Positions 8,935-18,600 of a stretch of DNA of 64,000 bases are shown here, piece by piece (position 1 is the first letter of the stretch; every line of letters starts with the position of its first letter). A program made the translations under genes and the position numbers. This stretch comes from Contendibacter sp031732755 (GTDB lineage Bacteria; Pseudomonadota; Gammaproteobacteria; Competibacterales; Competibacteraceae). The stretch is from positions 55,922 to 119,921 of the forward strand of contig JAVMKI010000045.1 of assembly GCA_031732755.1 (NCBI GenBank), written 5' to 3'. Below the pieces are notes generated by a model. It searched no databases, was not told the origin of the DNA, and saw only the letters and a program-made list of their open reading frames with translations.

Positions 8935-10458
8935 ATGTTCAGAACCGCCGAACTGCAACGCAAGCTGCCCAAGGAGGACTATCACCAGCAAGTTCCGCAC
9001 CTGCGGGAGGAGCTGTTGATGATGCAGATGGAACTGCGCAACGCCGATTTCCCGGTGATCGTGGTGTTCGCCGGGGTGGACGGCGCCGGCAAGAGCGAGA
9101 CGGTCAACAAGCTGCACGAATGGTTGGACTCGCGCTGGTTGATGGCCCGCGCCTTTGGCGAACCGTCCGACGAGGAGCGCGATCGGCCCGAATATTGGCG
9201 CTTCTGGCGCGAACTGCCGCCCAAGGGGCGAATGGCGCTGTTTCTCAGTTCCTGGTATTCGATGCCGATCCTCGACCAGGTCTACGGTCACACCACGCTG
9301 GCCGAGTTCGACGAGCGGCTGGAACGGATCAAGACCTTTGAGCAAACCTTGGCCGACGATGGCGCGCTGATCCTGAAGTTCTGGATGCACTTGTCCAAGG
9401 ACGCGCAGAAGGAGCGGCTGCGCAAGTTGGAGAAGAATCCGCTGCTGCACTGGCGGATTTCCAAGCGCGACTGGCGACACTGGGAATTGTATGGCCAGTT
9501 CATCACCGCCGCCGAGCGGACGATCATGAAGACGAGCACCGGACTGGCGTCATGGAAGATCGTCGAGGGCTACGACGAACGGTACCGCAGCGTGGCCGTG
9601 GCGACGGTCATTCGCGATGCGATCCGGTTTCGGCTGGAGGAAGCGAAAGCCGCGTCTGGCGCGAGCAATGGCGAGGTCGCAACCCGCATCCCCAAACCGG
9701 CGACGGATACCGGCGATCTGCCGCCGGTCACGATCCTGTCGCGGCTGGACATGAGCAAGACCCTGAACAAGGACGATTATGACGCGGGGCTGAAGCGGTA
9801 TCAGGCCAAGCTTAACCAGTTGCAGCGCGCGGCGCGGGAACGCAAGATTTCGACCATCCTGGTGTTCGAGGGTTGGGACGCCGCTGGCAAGGGCGGAAGC
9901 ATTCGCCGGATTACCGCCGCGCTGGACGCGCGCGACTATCAGGTGATCCAGATCGCCGCGCCCACCGACGAGGAAGCCGCCCATAACTATTTGTGGCGAT
10001 TCTGGCGGCATATTCCGCGCGCTGGCCGGGTCACCATCTACGACCGCAGTTGGTATGGGCGAGTGCTGGTGGAACGAATCGAAGGTTTCGCTCGCACCCG
10101 CGAATGGCAGCGCGCCTACGCCGAGATCAACGACTTCGAGGCCCAGTTGGCGGAGCGGGGCATCGTGCTGATCAAGTTCTGGCTGCACATCACCCCAGAG
10201 GAACAGTTGCGGCGCTTCAAGGAGCGCGAACAGATCGCTTACAAGGCCTGGAAGCTCACCGACGAGGACTGGCGCAACCGCGAGCGCTGGGAGGACTACG
10301 CACTGGCGGTCAACGACTTGGTAGAGCGCACCAGCACTCGTCAGGCGCCATGGACGCTGATTGAAGCGAACGATAAGCGTTATGCGCGCGTCGAAGTCTT
10401 GCGCACCCTGTGCGAGCGGTTGGAAACGGTGCTCGCCGATGGGTCGAAATCCGAATGA
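8935..10458 (+). CDS. pap: Polyphosphate:AMP phosphotransferase (two-domain PPK2)
   Basis: The 507-residue protein contains two PPK2 modules. The first has P-loop GVDGAGKSE (K53), and the second GWDAAGKGGS (about K319) followed by DRSWYGRVLVERIEGF. Two-domain PPK2 enzymes (PAP, class II) transfer phosphate from polyphosphate to AMP to make ADP. The ATG at 8935 is preceded by AAGGAG at 8924-8929. The open frame extends further upstream but without a ribosome-binding site. ppk1 follows 28 bases later, so the pair makes and uses polyphosphate. Divergent from the transglycosylase gene across a 187-base gap. Confidence 0.93.
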   Translation: MFRTAELQRKLPKEDYHQQVPHLREELLMMQMELRNADFPVIVVFAGVDGAGKSETVNKLHEWLDSRWLMARAFGEPSDEERDRPEYWRFWRELPPKGRMALFLSSWYSMPILDQVYGHTTLAEFDERLERIKTFEQTLADDGALILKFWMHLSKDAQKERLRKLEKNPLLHWRISKRDWRHWELYGQFITAAERTIMKTSTGLASWKIVEGYDERYRSVAVATVIRDAIRFRLEEAKAASGASNGEVATRIPKPATDTGDLPPVTILSRLDMSKTLNKDDYDAGLKRYQAKLNQLQRAARERKISTILVFEGWDAAGKGGSIRRITAALDARDYQVIQIAAPTDEEAAHNYLWRFWRHIPRAGRVTIYDRSWYGRVLVERIEGFARTREWQRAYAEINDFEAQLAERGIVLIKFWLHITPEEQLRRFKEREQIAYKAWKLTDEDWRNRERWEDYALAVNDLVERTSTRQAPWTLIEANDKRYARVEVLRTLCERLETVLADGSKSE

Positions 10459-10486
10459 ACCCACAACCCGATGAAAGTGTGGCGAT

Positions 10487-12736
10487 ATGACCGAACCCGC
10501 CGAGGCAGCCGTCCTGGACGTTGAACCCATTGAATCCCAACCGCGTGGCGACCGCGGCGCGTCCCCTGACGATCGCGCGGCTATCGCCGCCGCGTTAGAA
10601 CCCTCTCCGCCACCGCCGATCAATCCCGACGCCCCGGAATGGTATCTGAACCGTGAGTTGACCTGGCTGGCATTCAACCGGCGGGTGTTGCACGAGGCGC
10701 AGGACGAACGTACTCCGTTGTTGGAGCGAGTGAAATTCCTGGCCATCGTCAGCTCCAATCTGGATGAATTTTTCATGAAGCGCATCGGTGGCCTCAAGCA
10801 GCAAATCGGGGCGCGGGTGCGGGAACTGACGGTGGATGGCCGCAGCCCGGAACAGCAGTTGAGCGAATGCCTGGCGGTGGTGCGCGACCTGGTGGAACAG
10901 CAACGGGTGCTGGCGTCTCACCTGCACGAATTGCTGAAGGCACAGGGGATCGTGCTGCGCAGCTATAAGCGGCTGAGCGAGACCCAGCGCAAGCAGATGC
11001 GGGATTATTACTGGCGCAATATCTTTCCGCTGGTCACGCCACAGACCATGGACCCGGCGCACCCGTTTCCATTTCTGTCCAATCTGTCGCTCAATCTGCT
11101 GGTGACGGTGCGCTATCCCAACGACGAGGCCGCGGGGCTGGCGCGAATCAAGATTCCGGTCGGCTCCGGGATTCCGCGTTTTCTGAAGGTTGGCGACGAG
11201 GAGTTGTACGTACCGCTGGAGGACGTGATCGCCAACAATCTCGACCTCTTGTTTCCCGGCATGATGGTGGATGGTTGCGAGCTGTTTCGGGTGACCCGCA
11301 ACGCCATCGCCGAGCGCGACGAGGATCAGGCCGACGATCTATTGCACCTGATCGAAACCGAGCTGCGCGAGCGCCGGTTTGCCCCCATCGTGCGGCTGGA
11401 GGTGGAAAAGCACATGGACGCGATCCATCGCGGGATGCTGGCGGCGGAACTGGGGCTGGACGAGGCGAGCGAGGTGTTCGAGATCGATGGGATGCTGGCG
11501 CTGCGCGATCTGTTCCAGATCGTCACCATCAACCGGCTCGACCTGCACGATCCATCGCACCATCCGCTCGATCATCCCAAGCTGAGCGACAAGCGCAACA
11601 TCTTCCATATCATCCGCGATGCCGGGCCGATTCTGTTGCAGCATCCCTACGAATCGTTCGCGACCTCGGTCGAGCGATTCGTGCTGGAAGCCAGCGACGA
11701 TCCCAAGGTCTTGGCGATCAAGATGACGCTGTACCGGACTTCGGCGGATTCCAAGATCATCGGTTATCTGATCGACGCCGCGCAGGATGGCAAGCAGGTC
11801 ACGGTGGTGGTGGAGTTGAAGGCGCGGTTCGACGAGGCGGCCAATATCCGTTGGGCGACCCGGCTGGAAGAGGCCGGGATTCACGTCACCTATGGGGTCG
11901 TCGGGCTGAAGACCCATAGCAAGGTGATCTTGGTGGTGCGACGCGATTTCAACGGCCTGCGCCGTTACGCTCACATCGGCACCGGCAATTACCACGCCGG
12001 CACCGCCCGGTTGTACAGCGATCTGGGAATGCTGACCTGCGATCCGGTGATCGGCGAGGATTTGACCGAGCTGTTCAACTATTTGACCACGGGGTTCGTG
12101 CCCAAGCGGAATTACCGCAAGCTGCTGCCGGCGCCCAAGGTGCTCAAGCCGGGGCTGCTGGCCCGGATCGAGCGGGAAATCGGCCATGCCAAGGCGGGCA
12201 AGCCGGCGCTGATCCAGTTCAAGATGAACGCGCTGGAGGACAAGGAAGTGACAGCCGCGCTGTACCGGGCTTCACAGGCGGGCGTCAAGGTGGATTTGAT
12301 CGTGCGCGACACTTGCCGGCTGCGTCCGGGCGTTCCGGGGCTATCGGAAACCGTGCGCGTGGTCAGCACCGTCGGCCGGTTTTTGGAGCACACCCGGATT
12401 TTCTATTTCCTCAACGGCGGGAACGAGGAGTATTTCATTGGCTCGGCGGACTGCATGAAGCGCAACCTGGAAAGCCGGGTCGAGGTGGTCACGCCGGTGG
12501 AGCCGCCGGAATTGCGGCAGAAGTTGCGGCAAATCTTGGATGTGCAGCTCAAGGACCAGCGCAGCGCCTGGGACATGCAGTCCGACGGGAGCTATGTCCA
12601 GCGGATGCCGGGCGACGGCGACGATCCGCGCGGTGCGCAGCAAATTTTGATCGATCTGGCGGAACAGCGGCAGAAAGAGGCTCAGCGGCTCAAAAAGCGC
12701 AAGCCCAAGGGCATCGCCCGGCGGGCGGGGTTGTGA
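10487..12736 (+). CDS. ppk1: Polyphosphate kinase 1
   Basis: This 749-residue PPK1 has the N domain (WYLNRELTWLAFNRRVL), the head domain and two phospholipase-D-like C domains. The catalytic histidine lies in GLKTHSKVILVVRR (about H477), with the second conserved histidine in YAHIGTGNYH (about H503). It reversibly polymerises the gamma phosphate of ATP into inorganic polyphosphate at the inner membrane. It is somewhat longer than the common ~690 residues. The extra length is an acidic N-terminal extension of about 40 residues and a basic C-terminal tail (RLKKRKPKGIARR). It sits directly downstream of pap, probably in the same operon. Confidence 0.95.
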   Translation: MTEPAEAAVLDVEPIESQPRGDRGASPDDRAAIAAALEPSPPPPINPDAPEWYLNRELTWLAFNRRVLHEAQDERTPLLERVKFLAIVSSNLDEFFMKRIGGLKQQIGARVRELTVDGRSPEQQLSECLAVVRDLVEQQRVLASHLHELLKAQGIVLRSYKRLSETQRKQMRDYYWRNIFPLVTPQTMDPAHPFPFLSNLSLNLLVTVRYPNDEAAGLARIKIPVGSGIPRFLKVGDEELYVPLEDVIANNLDLLFPGMMVDGCELFRVTRNAIAERDEDQADDLLHLIETELRERRFAPIVRLEVEKHMDAIHRGMLAAELGLDEASEVFEIDGMLALRDLFQIVTINRLDLHDPSHHPLDHPKLSDKRNIFHIIRDAGPILLQHPYESFATSVERFVLEASDDPKVLAIKMTLYRTSADSKIIGYLIDAAQDGKQVTVVVELKARFDEAANIRWATRLEEAGIHVTYGVVGLKTHSKVILVVRRDFNGLRRYAHIGTGNYHAGTARLYSDLGMLTCDPVIGEDLTELFNYLTTGFVPKRNYRKLLPAPKVLKPGLLARIEREIGHAKAGKPALIQFKMNALEDKEVTAALYRASQAGVKVDLIVRDTCRLRPGVPGLSETVRVVSTVGRFLEHTRIFYFLNGGNEEYFIGSADCMKRNLESRVEVVTPVEPPELRQKLRQILDVQLKDQRSAWDMQSDGSYVQRMPGDGDDPRGAQQILIDLAEQRQKEAQRLKKRKPKGIARRAGL

Positions 12737-12744
12737 GTGAGCGG

Positions 12745-12910
12745 CTTTTAAATCTCGCGTGCCGGGCGCGAACCGCCTTTTCGTCGCCGAAGCGTTGGGC
12801 AGGTCGCGCCAGGGAATTTCCGCCCGGTGTCGATTCCACACCGCCTCAGCGAACGATTGGCAGTCCCTCGTCGTCGCGCCCACCGGCTCTTTCCGACCCG
12901 GTGGCGACAC
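12745..12910 (-). mobile_element. Decayed IS5-family transposase, N-terminal remnant
   Basis: Between ppk1 and amrS the minus strand encodes PPGRKEPVGATTRD, then QSFAEAVWNRHRAEIPWRDL. After one frame change it continues RFGDEKAV and HARF. This follows the N-terminal pattern of IS5-type DDE transposases (PGREG-VG-T--DN--FVEAVL-R-R-GIPWRDLP-RFGD--AVHTRF). There is no start codon in context, a frameshift, and no DDE region, so it is a dead fragment. It abuts the ppk1 stop codon. Confidence 0.6.
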
Positions 12911-12921
12911 CTCACTGCGTG

Positions 12922-12950
12922 CATTGACCGCCTTGCGGCGCCGGTCAATG
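12922..12950. terminator. Hairpin between convergent ppk1 and amrS genes
   Basis: CATTGACCG (12922-12930) and CGGTCAATG (12942-12950) form a perfect 9-bp stem with an 11-base loop. It has no U-tract. It may act as a weak bidirectional terminator, or belong to the end of the decayed insertion sequence next to it. Confidence 0.4.
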
Positions 12951-12969
12951 TAGTGAACCCGATAACATG

Positions 12970-14061
12970 CTAGTCAGCGTACTGTCGAAGGCGCACCGGG
13001 CGCCGCCGCGCGCCCCAGGTTCCTGGTTGCGCCTCGAACACGCCAGCGCAGGGCGTTCCACAGCCACTACAGCATCCGTCCGCCGTCAGATTCCACTCGC
13101 CAAGGGTATACCAGTCGCGGCCGATCAGCTTCCGCCCACACTGATGGCAATAGGTGCTGCCACCCTTCTCGTCGTTGACGTTGCCGGTGTAGGCATAATG
13201 GATGCCGTTCTTCAGCGCGATCCGCCGCGCCCGGCTCAAGGTTGAGGGCGGCGTCGGCGAGTGGTTCAACATCTTCCAATCCGGACGGAAAGCGGTGAAG
13301 TGAATCGGCACGTCCGGCCCCAGGTGTTCCACCACCCACTGAGTCAACGCCTCCAGTTCGGCGTCCGAATCATTCTCTCCGGGAATCAGCAAGGTGGTGA
13401 TTTCGAGCCAGACGTTGGTTTCCCGCTTGAGGTACATCAAGGTGTCGAGTACCGGTTGCAGGTGGCCGCCGCAAATCTTCCAGTAGAAATCCTCCGTGAA
13501 CGCCTTGAGGTCCACGTTGGCGGCGTCCATGTACTTGTAAAACTCCCGACGCGGCTCGTCGCACAAGTAGCCGGCGGTGACCGCCACCGACTTGATTCCG
13601 TAATCCCGGCAAGCGATGGCGACATCCATGGCGTATTCCATGAAGATCACCGGATCGTTGTAGGTGTAAGCCATGCTGCGACAGCCCAGTTCGTGAGCCA
13701 CCCGCGCCAGTTTGTCGGGGGCGGCGGCGTCGGCAAGGGTGTCCATCTCGCGCGACTTGCTCATATCCCAGTTCTGGCAGAACTTGCAGGCCAGATTGCA
13801 ACCGGCGGTGCCGAACGACATCACCGAGGTACCGGGCAGAAAATGGTTGAGGGGTTTTTTTTCGATGGGATCGATACAAAAACCACTGGATCGGCCATAG
13901 CTGGTCAGCATGATCTGGCCATTGTGACAGCCGCGCACGAAGCACAGGCCCTGTTGGCCCTCGTGCAGCTTGCAGAAGCGCGGGCAGACATCGCATTGGA
14001 CACGACCATCGTCGAGGGCATGCCAGTAGCGAGTAGGAAAAAACTCGGTGGTTGGGTTCAT
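12970..14061 (-). CDS. amrS: AmmeMemoRadiSam system radical SAM enzyme
   Basis: The 363-residue protein has the radical SAM cluster motif C88-x3-C92-x2-C95 within GTAGCNLACKFCQNWD. Additional cysteines at the N-terminus (C23, C26, C30, C40) and in the C-terminal tail (YCHQCGRKL, CCSGCGTPC) suggest zinc ribbons. This architecture matches the radical SAM member of the AmmeMemoRadiSam set, a widespread trio of unknown reaction. The ATG at 14061 has GGAGG upstream, whereas the longer open frame to 14160 lacks one. It is divergent from the amrB-amrA genes, so all three members lie together. Confidence 0.9.
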   Translation of the reverse strand: MNPTTEFFPTRYWHALDDGRVQCDVCPRFCKLHEGQQGLCFVRGCHNGQIMLTSYGRSSGFCIDPIEKKPLNHFLPGTSVMSFGTAGCNLACKFCQNWDMSKSREMDTLADAAAPDKLARVAHELGCRSMAYTYNDPVIFMEYAMDVAIACRDYGIKSVAVTAGYLCDEPRREFYKYMDAANVDLKAFTEDFYWKICGGHLQPVLDTLMYLKRETNVWLEITTLLIPGENDSDAELEALTQWVVEHLGPDVPIHFTAFRPDWKMLNHSPTPPSTLSRARRIALKNGIHYAYTGNVNDEKGGSTYCHQCGRKLIGRDWYTLGEWNLTADGCCSGCGTPCAGVFEAQPGTWGARRRPVRLRQYAD

Positions 14062-14216
14062 TACGGCCTCCTGCGACAAAGGCTCTCGTCGTTTTTCGGC
14101 CAGCGGAATGCTGGTTAACCTGAAACATTTAGACCACAATTCGAGCGTTATCGAACGCATTGCGGTCCTATACTTTAGTCGATTCGTGTTGGCAAACTCA
14201 TCGGGAGGGCGTCGTC

Positions 14217-15005
14217 ATGCAAACCGTGCGCACACCCGCCGTGGCGGGACTGTTCTATCCGGCCAGCGCCGGGGAACTGCACGCTCAGGTACAGCAGTTT
14301 CTCAGCCAGGTCGAACCCTCGATCGAACCACCGCCCAAAGCGATCATCGTCCCCCACGCCGGTTATATCTATTCCGGTCCCATCGCCGCCTCGGCCTATG
14401 CCCGGTTGCGGGCGGCCCGCGCGGTCGTCAGCCGGGTTGTCCTGCTGGGACCCAGCCACCGGGTCGGGTTCCGGGGTATTGCGGTCAGTGGCATGCACGC
14501 GTTTGCCACTCCGCTTGGCCGAATTTCATTGGACCAGGAAGCCATCGAACAGGTTCAACGGCTGCCGGGAGTTGGTTTTCTGGAACAGGCTCACGCCCAG
14601 GAGCATAGTCTGGAAGTGCACCTGCCGTTCCTGCAGGAAGTGCTGGGCGAGTTTGAGCTGACGCCACTGGTCGTCGGCGACGCTCGTCCGGCGGAAGTCG
14701 GCGCGGTGCTGGAGGCGCTGTGGGGCGGGCCGGAAACCCTGATCGTCGTCAGTTCCGATCTCAGTCATTACCAGGACTACCAGACTGCTCGCCGGCTGGA
14801 TAGCGCCACGTCCCAGGCCATCGAAACGCTGCGCTACGAGGACATCGGCTACGACCAGGCCTGCGGGCGCAACCCGGTCAATGGTCTGCTGTGGGTGGCG
14901 CGGCGCAAGGGCCTGCACGGCGCCACCATCGATTTGCGCAATTCCGGCGACACCGCCGGCGCGCGCGATCAAGTGGTGGGGTATGGCGCCTATGTATTCC
15001 ACTGA
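14217..15005 (+). CDS. amrB: AmmeMemoRadiSam system protein B (MEMO1 family)
   Basis: This 262-residue protein shows MEMO family motifs in order: PAVAGLFYPA, IIVPHAGYIYSGPIAASAY, LLGPSHRVGFRG, EHSLEVHLPFLQ and VVSSDLSHYQDY. The histidines in these blocks are the expected metal ligands of the LigB-like dioxygenase fold. No reaction is established for bacterial members. The ATG at 14217 has GGGAGGG 7 bases upstream. amrA follows after 17 bases. Confidence 0.9.
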   Translation: MQTVRTPAVAGLFYPASAGELHAQVQQFLSQVEPSIEPPPKAIIVPHAGYIYSGPIAASAYARLRAARAVVSRVVLLGPSHRVGFRGIAVSGMHAFATPLGRISLDQEAIEQVQRLPGVGFLEQAHAQEHSLEVHLPFLQEVLGEFELTPLVVGDARPAEVGAVLEALWGGPETLIVVSSDLSHYQDYQTARRLDSATSQAIETLRYEDIGYDQACGRNPVNGLLWVARRKGLHGATIDLRNSGDTAGARDQVVGYGAYVFH

Positions 15006-15022
15006 CCAGAGTGCAAAGTTTC

Positions 15023-15607
15023 ATGCTCACTGAGCATACACTGTCGGCCAGCGACCGAACCACGTTGCTGGACGTGGCCCGCGCCTCGATTCAGTACGGC
15101 CTGCGACACCGGCTGGCGCTGGCGGTCCATCCGGACGACTATCCGGAAACCCTGCGGCCCCCGCGGGCGACTTTCGTGACCCTGGAAATCGGTGGTCAGT
15201 TGCGCGGCTGCATCGGCGCGCTCACCGCTTACCAGCCGCTGATTCAGGATGTCGCCACCCATGCCTACGCGGCGGCTTTCGAGGATCCCCGCTTTCCCGA
15301 GTTGCGGCCGGAGGAGTTTCCGAAACTGGAAATCTTCATCTCGGTGCTGTCGCCGCCGGAGCCGATGCGCTTCGGTTCCGAGGAAGACTTGTTGAAGCAG
15401 GTGCGGCCGGGAGTGGATGGGCTGATCCTCCAGTTTCGCCACTACCGCGCCACTTTTCTGCCGGCGGTGTGGGAAAGCCTGCCCGACCCTTACGTTTTCC
15501 TGGCGCAACTCAAGCAAAAGGCTGGCCTGCCACTGGATTTCTGGTCGTCGGAACTGCGGGTGGAGCGCTACACGACCGAGTATTTCGGCATTGGCGACGT
15601 GGGGTGA
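15023..15607 (+). CDS. amrA: AmmeMemoRadiSam system protein A (AMMECR1 domain)
   Basis: The 194-residue product is a single AMMECR1 domain with the signature LRGCIGALTAYQPL. It also has DPRFPELRPEEFPKLEIFIS and a C-terminal WSSELRVERY block. The cysteine of the LRGCIG motif is the invariant residue of the family. Its biochemical function is not known. Its TGA overlaps the recB ATG by one base, so translation of the recombination subunit is probably coupled to this gene. Confidence 0.9.
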   Translation: MLTEHTLSASDRTTLLDVARASIQYGLRHRLALAVHPDDYPETLRPPRATFVTLEIGGQLRGCIGALTAYQPLIQDVATHAYAAAFEDPRFPELRPEEFPKLEIFISVLSPPEPMRFGSEEDLLKQVRPGVDGLILQFRHYRATFLPAVWESLPDPYVFLAQLKQKAGLPLDFWSSELRVERYTTEYFGIGDVG

Positions 15608-18600
15608 TGGAACGGTTCGACCCGCTGTACGCGCCACTGACCGGCCTCAACCTGATCGAAGCCAGCGCCGGCACCGGCAAAACCTACGCTCTTACCGCGC
15701 TGTATCTGCGTCTGGTAATGGAAGCGGCGATTCCGGTCAACCGGATTCTGGTCGTCACCTACACCAACGCCGCGACCAAGGAACTACGCGACCGTATCCG
15801 CGAGCGGTTGGGGCAAATCCGGCGAGCGTTCCAGCGCGGTCGAGCAGAGGAAGACGATGAATTCAGTCTCCGGATGCTGGACGTATTGCCTGACCGTGAT
15901 CTCGCCATCCGCCGGTTGAACAACGCCGCGCGCGGTTTCGACGAGGCTGCGATCTTCACCATTCACGGCTTCTGCCAGCGGGCGCTGGGGGACAGCGCCT
16001 TTGCCAGCGGCTTGTCCTTCGAGACCGAAGTGCTGGCCGACCCCAGCGACTTGCTCCGGGAAATCGTCGAGGATTTCTGGCGGCGGGAGTTTTACCCGGC
16101 TTCGCCGATGGTGGCGCAATACTTCCTGGACAAGAAATACAGCCCGGAAAAACTGCTCGCCGACATCCGCCCGTATTTGGGCAAGCCTTATCTTCAGGTC
16201 ACCACCCCGGCGGGGGATGCCGATGGCGCGGCGCTCGAACAGGCGTTTCTCCTGGCTTACCGGCAGGCGCGGGACATCTGGGGGAGCCATCGCGCCGAGA
16301 TTGAGGATCTATTGCTCAAGGCGCCTAGCCTCAATCGGCAAAAATACAGCTTGAAATCGCTCCCCGGCTGGCTGAATGACATGGACAGTTATCTGGTCGC
16401 GGAAATTCCGAAGCTCGAACTGTTCCCGAAATTCGAACAGTTCACTACCTCCAAGCTGCAAAAATCGCTCAAAAACAATCAGCCCGCGCCCCGTCATCCA
16501 TTCTTTGACGCTTGCGAGACGTTAAGGGCTAGCTGCGAAACCCTGGCCGACTACTGTCGGCATCAGATTCCGGTGAAACTGCTGGCGTATTGCGACGCCG
16601 AACTGGTGGCGCGCAAGCGACGGCAGCAACTTCAGTCCTACGACGATCTGCTGCTCAACCTGCGCGAGGCCCTTAACGACCCCCGGCGCGGCGCGGCCCT
16701 GGTGGATACCTTGCGCCACCGCTACGCCGCCGCGCTGATTGATGAGTTCCAGGACACCGATCCAATCCAGTACGAAATCTTCCGGCGCATCTATGCCGGT
16801 GCCAATCACCCGGTGTTTCTGGTCGGCGATCCCAAGCAGGCGATCTACAGCTTTCGCGGCGCGGACATCTTCGCGTACTTGTCCGCCCGCCACGACGCCA
16901 CCCGCGAATATACCCTCGACGTGAACTGGCGTTCCGATCCACGTTTGTTGACGGCGTTGAACGCGGTGTTCGGCGCGGCCAAGGCGCAACCCTTCCTGTT
17001 CGACGCCATCGGTTTTCAGCCAGCGATTGCGGCGGAAAAGAAGCGCCACGAACCGCTGTGGATTCAAGGTCGGGACGAGCCGCCGTTGCAAGTGTGGTGG
17101 CTGGAGCCGGACGGCGCTCAACCGCTGGGCAAGGGCATCGCCAACGAACGGGCGGCGCGCGCGACCGCCGCTGAAATCGCTCGTTTGTTGAATCTGGGCG
17201 CACGCGGTCAGGCCGGTATCGGCGACCGCCCGCTGGCTGGCGGCGACATCGCCGTACTGGTGCGTAGCCATCGGCAGGGCCGGATGATCCGCGAGCAATT
17301 GCTGCGTTTGCGTATACCCTGCGTTCAGCAGGTGGATGACAGCGTGTTCGCTTCGCTGGAGGCGAGCCAACTGGAAGGTTTGCTGGCGGCGGTGTTGGAA
17401 CCGGGTGATGAAGGTCAGGTACGCGCGGCGTTGGCCGACGATTGGTTTGGACTGAGTGGCGAAACACTGTACCAACTGCGCGACGACGAGCAAGCCTGGG
17501 CACGGTGGCTGGAGACCTTTCAAGCTTACCGCCAGCAGTGGCGGGACGAGGGGTTCATCCACTTTTTTCGCGCTTGGCTGAACGAACAAGCGGTTGCGCT
17601 GCGGTTACTGGCATTTCAGGATGGCGAACGGCGGCTGACCAATCTCCTGCATCTGGCTGAGCTGCTGCATGTCGCCAGCCGGGCGCATCCTGGCATGGCC
17701 AGTTTGCTCAAATGGCTCGGCGACCGCCGCCGCGCGCCGGCCAACAGGGATGAGGAGCAGCAATTACGGTTGGAGAGCGACGAGAATCTGGTGCGGATCG
17801 TCACCGTTCACAAGAGCAAGGGGCTGGAATATCCAGTGGTGTTCTGTCCGTTCCCGTGGGATGGCAAATTGCGCACCGGCGAGAATGATCTTCTCCTCTA
17901 TCACGATCCTGCCAACCCGGCCCGAACCGTGCTCGCGGTCGGCGCGGCCGAGGATGATCCCGCCCGGCGGTATGCCCGTCATGAGGAAATGGCTGAGAGC
18001 TTGCGGCTGTTCTACGTGGCCCTGACCCGCGCCAAGCAACGCTGCACCCTGGTTTGGGGCAAGATCAAGGACGCCGACAGCGCGCCCGCCGCCTGGCTGC
18101 TGCATCGACCAACGGTCAAGGAATCTGGCAAGGATTGGCTAGAGGCGACCCAGGAGCGCTTCGGGAAGATGGAGACGACCGCGATTCGCGCTGAATTGAA
18201 CGCCGTATTCGCAGCGGTGAAAGACGCTGTGGCCATTACTCCCCTGCCGCGTGAGTCGGGCCAGCTTTACCAACCGCCCGTCGTGGCGGAACCGGAATTG
18301 CGGGCGCGCGCTTTCGCCGGACCCATCCCGGAATCCTGGCGGGTGGGCAGTTTCACCGCGCTGACCGCCGGTCACACGGTTGAAGCGCCCGATTACGACC
18401 TGACGGTTGTCGTCCCCGTGGTGGAAACCGAACCGGTCGCGGATTCCGTCCATGATGTGTTCGCCTTTCCGCGCGGTGCGCGGGCGGGAACCTGCTTGCA
18501 CGCCTTGTTCGAGCGGCTGGATTTTACCCAGCGGGATCGGGAACGGCTGGAGACGCTGGTGAACCGGACACTGGCCGGACACGGTCTCGACGCGGTGGTG

